Below, piece after piece: positions 63,518 through 64,000 of a stretch of DNA of 64,000 bases. Position 1 is the stretch's first letter, and the number at the start of each line of letters is the position of its first letter. The DNA is taken from the NCBI GenBank assembly GCA_947258565.1, contig CAMYJB010000008.1, positions 62,001-126,000 on the forward strand, written 5' to 3'. The notes under the pieces are model-generated. The model was not told the origin of the DNA, searched no databases, and saw only the letters and a program-made list of their open reading frames with translations. A program made the translations under genes and the position numbers. The DNA comes from an uncultured Woeseiaceae bacterium. Its GTDB lineage: Bacteria > Pseudomonadota > Gammaproteobacteria > Steroidobacterales > Woeseiaceae.

Positions 63518-64000
63518 TCATGCCGCCTTCCGGCCTGCAAACGCCAGCCCGAGCACGACATCGCTCGCGACCTGCCACGGATCCGCCCGCAACTGGCCTT
63601 TTGCGGCGGCATCACCCTGCCCGACGGCTTTCAACAGCCGATGAAACGTGCCCTGTGGCGCACGGCTGACGCAGCTCCTGACGAGCCCCTGCCGGTTACG
63701 CCAGACCCTCGCCTTCTGCATGGCGGAGCCGAGGTCGACACGTTGCCGAACCGCATCCGCCAGGCCGGCCAGCAGGCGCAGCTCGCGGCCGAGCGCCCAG
63801 AAAATGATTACCGGCGCCACGCCCTCGTCGCGCAGTCCGCCGAGGATCTTTATTGCACGCCGCGCATCACCCGCAAGTGCCGCGTCCATCAGTTTGTAGA
63901 CATCGTAACGGCTGCTGTTTGCCACGGCGTTGGCAACGTCTTCGGCGGACACCGGACCTTCGCCGAGCAGCAACCGCAGCTTCTCGATTTCCTGGTTGGC
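63518..64000 (-). CDS. holA: DNA polymerase III delta subunit (C-terminal part, cut by window end)
   Basis: The frame is open to the right edge. It reads ANQEIEKLRLLLGEGPVSAE, VANAVANSSRYDVYKLMDAA, LRDEGVAPVIIFWALGREL and RLLKAVGQGDAAAKGQLRAD, the helical C-terminal domain of HolA. Delta opens the sliding clamp in the clamp-loader complex. The N-terminal AAA+-like part lies beyond the window. Gene order holA-nadD-rsfS-rlmH supports the call. Confidence 0.9.
   Translation of the reverse strand, partial: ANQEIEKLRLLLGEGPVSAEDVANAVANSSRYDVYKLMDAALAGDARRAIKILGGLRDEGVAPVIIFWALGRELRLLAGLADAVRQRVDLGSAMQKARVWRNRQGLVRSCVSRAPQGTFHRLLKAVGQGDAAAKGQLRADPWQVASDVVLGLAFAGRKAA

Overview
The window is one contiguous, gene-dense stretch of a high-G+C bacterial chromosome. 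It reads as a gammaproteobacterium. The neighbourhoods pmbA/yjgA, maf-rng-yhdP-tldD, ygfB-pepP-ubiH-ubiI with zapA and 6S RNA, rplM-rpsI and rlmH-rsfS-nadD-holA, plus a CRP/Vfr regulator, are all typical of that class. A Coq7-type ubiquinone hydroxylase, a DUF885 dipeptidyl-type protein and a split glycine decarboxylase (gcvPA/gcvPB) suggest an environmental, Woeseiales- or Chromatiales-like lineage. That placement is inference only. There is no prophage, intact IS or CRISPR array.

Layout. 1-11 kb is the most accessory part: a truncated TolC-type efflux gene abutting a copper P-type ATPase, small secreted and membrane proteins, a decayed stretch with a possible IS481 fossil (4.7-5.3 kb), a membrane protein/XRE regulator pair, a GDCCVxC cysteine-rich protein with its membrane neighbour, and a GFA-family protein. 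11-16 kb holds a DUF456 protein, an M23 peptidase, a two-domain HtrA protease resembling eukaryotic Nma111, and a 74-nt perfect palindrome. 15.6-20.8 kb is a complete glycine cleavage operon (gcvT-gcvH-gcvPA-tpx-gcvPB) behind a tandem glycine riboswitch with a terminator. 20.9-28.8 kb holds DUF885, an ECF sigma/FecR/TonB-receptor signalling set and envelope proteins of unknown function. 28.8-31.3 kb is an ATP-grasp plus inactive-transglutaminase/7TM pair.

31.4-37.3 kb is the ubiquinone/proline-peptidase operon, ZapA, 6S RNA and the folate cyclo-ligase. 37.5-40.3 kb has an AlgP-like lysine-rich protein, RpiA and an OmpA-family porin. 40.3-41.8 kb has a tRNA-Gln with a decayed upstream copy, stacked terminators and rpsI/rplM. 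41.8-53.6 kb carries a DUF481 porin, coq7, crp, rpe, djlA, purC, a BrkB-family protein, pmbA, yjgA, purE, purK and an ExeA-type ATPase with an FHA domain. 53.7-64 kb is a leftward block: holA (cut by the window end), nadD, rsfS, rlmH, maf, rng, yhdP, a nitrilase-family gene and tldD.

Most notable points: an rpe gene with an in-frame loss of the catalytic-loop segment; a Tpx without the usual resolving cysteine inside the gcv operon; the bacterial Nma111-like double protease; a decayed tRNA-Gln beside the intact one; and the GDCCVxC/membrane-protein pair. No wholly new multi-gene system is evident. The best candidates for undescribed biology are the GDCCVxC pair, the FecR/STN receptor set with its neighbours, and the ATP-grasp/7TM pair.
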